Notes under the pieces: generated by a model
What the model was told of the DNA's origin: nothing
Databases searched by the model: none
What the model saw: only the letters and a program-made list of their open reading frames with translations
Position numbers and translations under genes: made by a program
Part shown: one piece after another, positions 61,666 through 64,000 of the stretch
How the letters are laid out: each line of letters starts with the position of its first letter
How positions within the stretch are numbered: position 1 is the stretch's first letter
Assembly: GCF_021130785.1 (NCBI RefSeq)
Contig: NC_060215.1
Coordinates: 64,422,501 to 64,486,500, forward strand
Length of the DNA stretch: 64,000 nucleotides
Direction: 5' to 3'
Source: Homalodisca vitripennis
Lineage: Eukaryota; Arthropoda; Insecta; Hemiptera; Cicadellidae

Positions 61666-61910
61666 ATCAGGTAAATGATGGCAAGTTTATGAATGCAACA
61701 ACCTCTCATGAAGCCATGCTGATAAGAAGGGAGAAGATGAGAAACTCTCATATAAATAAATGCATAAAATCTTTTCAAATATTTTTGAAAACCATTGGTA
61801 TTCTTGGTAAATATTGCTCAACTAAAGTATTGACAACGGCCAACTACGAGCTCATTTATTCATATCTTGGCAAATATAAACTAGACAGATTATTTAGGCT
61901 CCAGAAACTA
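61545..61910 (-). pseudogene. Decayed Jockey-like RT fragment, minus strand
   Basis: Minus-strand QHGFMRGCCIHKLA and YIDFQKVSGELPHHL correspond to the QHGF..GRST..NL and Y.DFSKAFD blocks of Jockey-type RTs, with catalytic Asp retained but the neighbouring residues lost. Frames continue upstream to about 61910 with stops. Part of this fragment is the left arm of the inverted repeat. Confidence 0.6.
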
Positions 61911-62550
61911 TGAGACTAGGGGCATGGTACAACTACAGAACACTATAACACAGAACAATTTCCTTTTGAAAAGCTTCCATCGCAGCTGGAAGATGTCCAA
62001 GTTAGTGTCAGAATAATAAAACGACTACATAGGGGTATTAACATTTTTTCTTAATAAGTCACTTCAAAAGCTCATCTGGAACGCTTTTTGTTGTCCTAAG
62101 GCATTCAACTCCAGTTAAGTTTGCGAAGGGCCGCAGGGATTATTGAGAACCAGTTTTGTGCTCCAGTGCCTATCATTTTTTTATTTATTTATTCTTTGAA
62201 ATAACAACAATTACAAATAATGTTATTCATAAATGTAAACGCTCTATTTGTATTTGTCTGCATTTTCACTTAATACTAATTACTAATTATATTCTTAGAA
62301 ACTAGTTTCTGGTCAAGTCCATGTAGTTTTATTACAAGAGTAAAACACCTCACCACTAATGCAGTAACAATAAAAATAATAAATACAAATTTCAAATTAA
62401 CATAGCAATAATTAACATTTTCTAAAGAAAACTTTAATCTTAACAAAAAATAAAAAAATACTCCAGGATAATAATAAGTAAAAAATAGAAGAAACAATGT
62501 ATAATTTAACTTGATAAAATACATCCAAACACATGCTTTTTAAAGGAAAA

Positions 62551-62840
62551 CTATATTGATTTTCAAAAGGTGTCTGGCGAGCTGCCACATCACCTCTCTG
62601 AGGTAATTTCTGGTGTTCTAAATTTTATTTACTGGTTCAAAACCTACCTATTTCTGATAAAACATGGATGAGTATAATTTGGTGGAGATTATTCCGAGAT
62701 TTTTAGGTTGTTGGTTCAGGAATTTTTTATCTTTCTTTACCAAATGATTTCTGTATTAATAAAAACATCTACTTTTACTTTCTTTGCATAGACATACCTT
62801 GTGTATGTCAGTAAAAAGTATTTTTAAGCAGTAAAACGAA
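62551..62840. repeat. Right arm of the long inverted repeat
   Basis: 290 bp inverted copy of 61381-61665, so the RT fragment reads on the plus strand here (YIDFQKVSGELPHHL from about 62553). The 885-bp spacer between the arms, beyond about 61920, is AT-rich and holds no recognisable gene. Confidence 0.93.
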
Positions 62841-62929
62841 TTACACAATCATTTATTACTAAAAAAACTTAGAAATCATTAAAAATAATGAAGTCTTATG
62901 TGAAAACGAAGTGCATGAAAACGAAGTGC

Positions 62930-63101
62930 ATAAAAACGCGGGAAAAGTACCTCCTGAAGAGCGAGAAAGACGGCGTTGTGATAGCTCGAGAGCTGGCCGC
63001 ACACTGACCTCATTTCGGAACAAAGACTCTGTGGTAACCAGAGTTACCGCCCGCTCCTAGCGCAGCGGTAACCAGAGTTACCACCGCAGGGAACGTGTTA
63101 A
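62930..63101 (-). mobile_element. Possible piggyBac-like or MITE end
   Basis: GC-rich block ending at TTAA (63098-63101). Reading inward on the minus strand, it begins TTAACACGTTCCCTGCGG and then contains two copies of the 16-bp hairpin motif GGTAACcagaGTTACC (about 63033 and 63066 on the plus strand). TTAA and a CACGTT-type start fit piggyBac-like elements, but no second end or transposase was found. Confidence 0.35.
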
Positions 63102-63535
63102 TAGACAGACCAAACTTGGTAACATGGACAGCATTTGTATATATACTGGACAAGTGAGCAATCTTAAGCAATAAAACATTTAGGATGACAGTCACTCGCA
63201 TTTGGGCAAAATTTTTGTCTCAATGTACATAAACCAGAAGCAATGGTCTTTGTTTTTCTGCAGTTGTACTACGTACCTACCCCACGCTCAGGAAACACTC
63301 GCCATTCATTCTCTCTCTTTCTATTTTGCCCTTCTAAATTTGTAAATTTTAGCCATTCTATTGTTATGTGAAACTAGTAATTTAGAAAATCCCTCTACAT
63401 TTTTTTATTTAAATATATTTTTTATTTGTTATCAATCAGAGAGTTTAATTTAAATAACCCGTTCATCCTTCTTCAAACAGACCTGAGTACATTCTAATTA
63501 TAGCCATCTAGGTTATACTATGATCATAAAAAAAA

Positions 63536-63573
63536 TATATATATACACACACACACACATATATATATATATT
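63536..63573. repeat. (TA)n/(CA)n microsatellite
   Basis: TATATA run, then ACACAC, then TATATA again. Low complexity. Confidence 0.9.
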
Positions 63574-64000
63574 AGGGTGGTCCACAATTATATAGAAAAA
63601 ATAAAAAGTTTGAAATATGTATCTCCACACAGCTGCTTTTGTTCCCACTATGCATACTGAAATCACCAGAAAAAATTGGGCCCAATCAGAGAACGTTTAG
63701 AGGTCCCTATGATTTGAAAGTTCTAGTTTTTAATTTAATTTGTATAAATTAACCGTTTAAGGGTTACTTTTAAGCAATTCAGCAAACAATTACAACAAAC
63801 TTGCTTTTAATAAGTTTAATTAGTTGCACCAACTTCACCTACTTTATATTTATAAACTTTCACTTGTGAAAAGACCCATTATTCTTACTTTGATGGTAAA
63901 TTACTCATAGGCATTGCGGGGGGTACTGAAAAAGTTCACCAGAGTGGCGATTCTTGTTACTGGATACGGAAAATCTGATAGGAGTCCCAAAGATTGATCT
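63574..64000. other. Window edge; possible transposon start near GGGTGGTCC
   Basis: From about 63573 the text TTAGGGTGGTCCAC resembles the start of a TIR of several DNA-transposon families, but only one end is in the window and no coding region follows. Treat as unassigned. Confidence 0.25.

Overview
This window is eukaryotic, AT-rich and densely packed with repeats. Microsatellites, several non-LTR retrotransposon (LINE) families, DNA transposons with terminal inverted repeats (TIRs) and small spliced exons in large introns point to an insect or other arthropod; the species cannot be read from the sequence. There are no bacterial operons and no CRISPR array. The only host gene I can support is the 3' half of an SNM1/Artemis-like DNA-repair nuclease gene (DCLRE1C-like) on the minus strand. 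Its five exons are at 60995-60835, 58483-58379, 56906-56766, 56356-56120 and, probably, a terminal exon at 38367-38221. The first four abut in matching phase and read as one protein. The earlier exons must lie beyond the right edge.

Layout. 1-10417: no recognisable gene, with two short microsatellites. 10418-16405: a nearly complete minus-strand LINE (LINE A) with GT-type microsatellites on both sides. 16406-20555: nothing recognised. 20556-20915: two copies of a tRNA-derived unit. 21241-29080: decayed LINE remnants. 29374-31047: an internally deleted pogo-like DNA transposon with TA target duplications. 32290-36300: decayed plus-strand LINEs and a 114-bp tandem duplication. 37643-38075: a Merlin/ISXO2-like transposase fragment lying tail-to-tail with the last host exon.

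38368-56119 is a host intron of about 17.7 kb, if the terminal exon is correct. It holds a Mutator-like element (MULE, 41490-44160, 15-bp TIRs, near-perfect 9-bp target duplication), a decayed LINE with an intact esterase-type ORF1 (LINE B, 45150-49860), a promoter-like GC-rich patch, and a composite LINE (LINE C, 51862-55264) bounded by a perfect 14-bp target-site duplication (TSD). In LINE C an RNase H-bearing element is fused in frame to the 3' half of an unrelated LINE, giving 876 uninterrupted codons. 56120-64000 carries the remaining exons, a decayed plus-strand LINE, a long inverted repeat (arms about 285-290 bp) and two possible DNA-transposon ends.

No gene cluster here acts as one pathway: the window is one DNA-repair gene heavily colonised by mobile elements. 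The most unusual features are the in-frame LINE-LINE fusion, the microsatellite-flanked LINE A with three small frame lesions, and the shared heptamer-repeat 3' tails of three LINEs.
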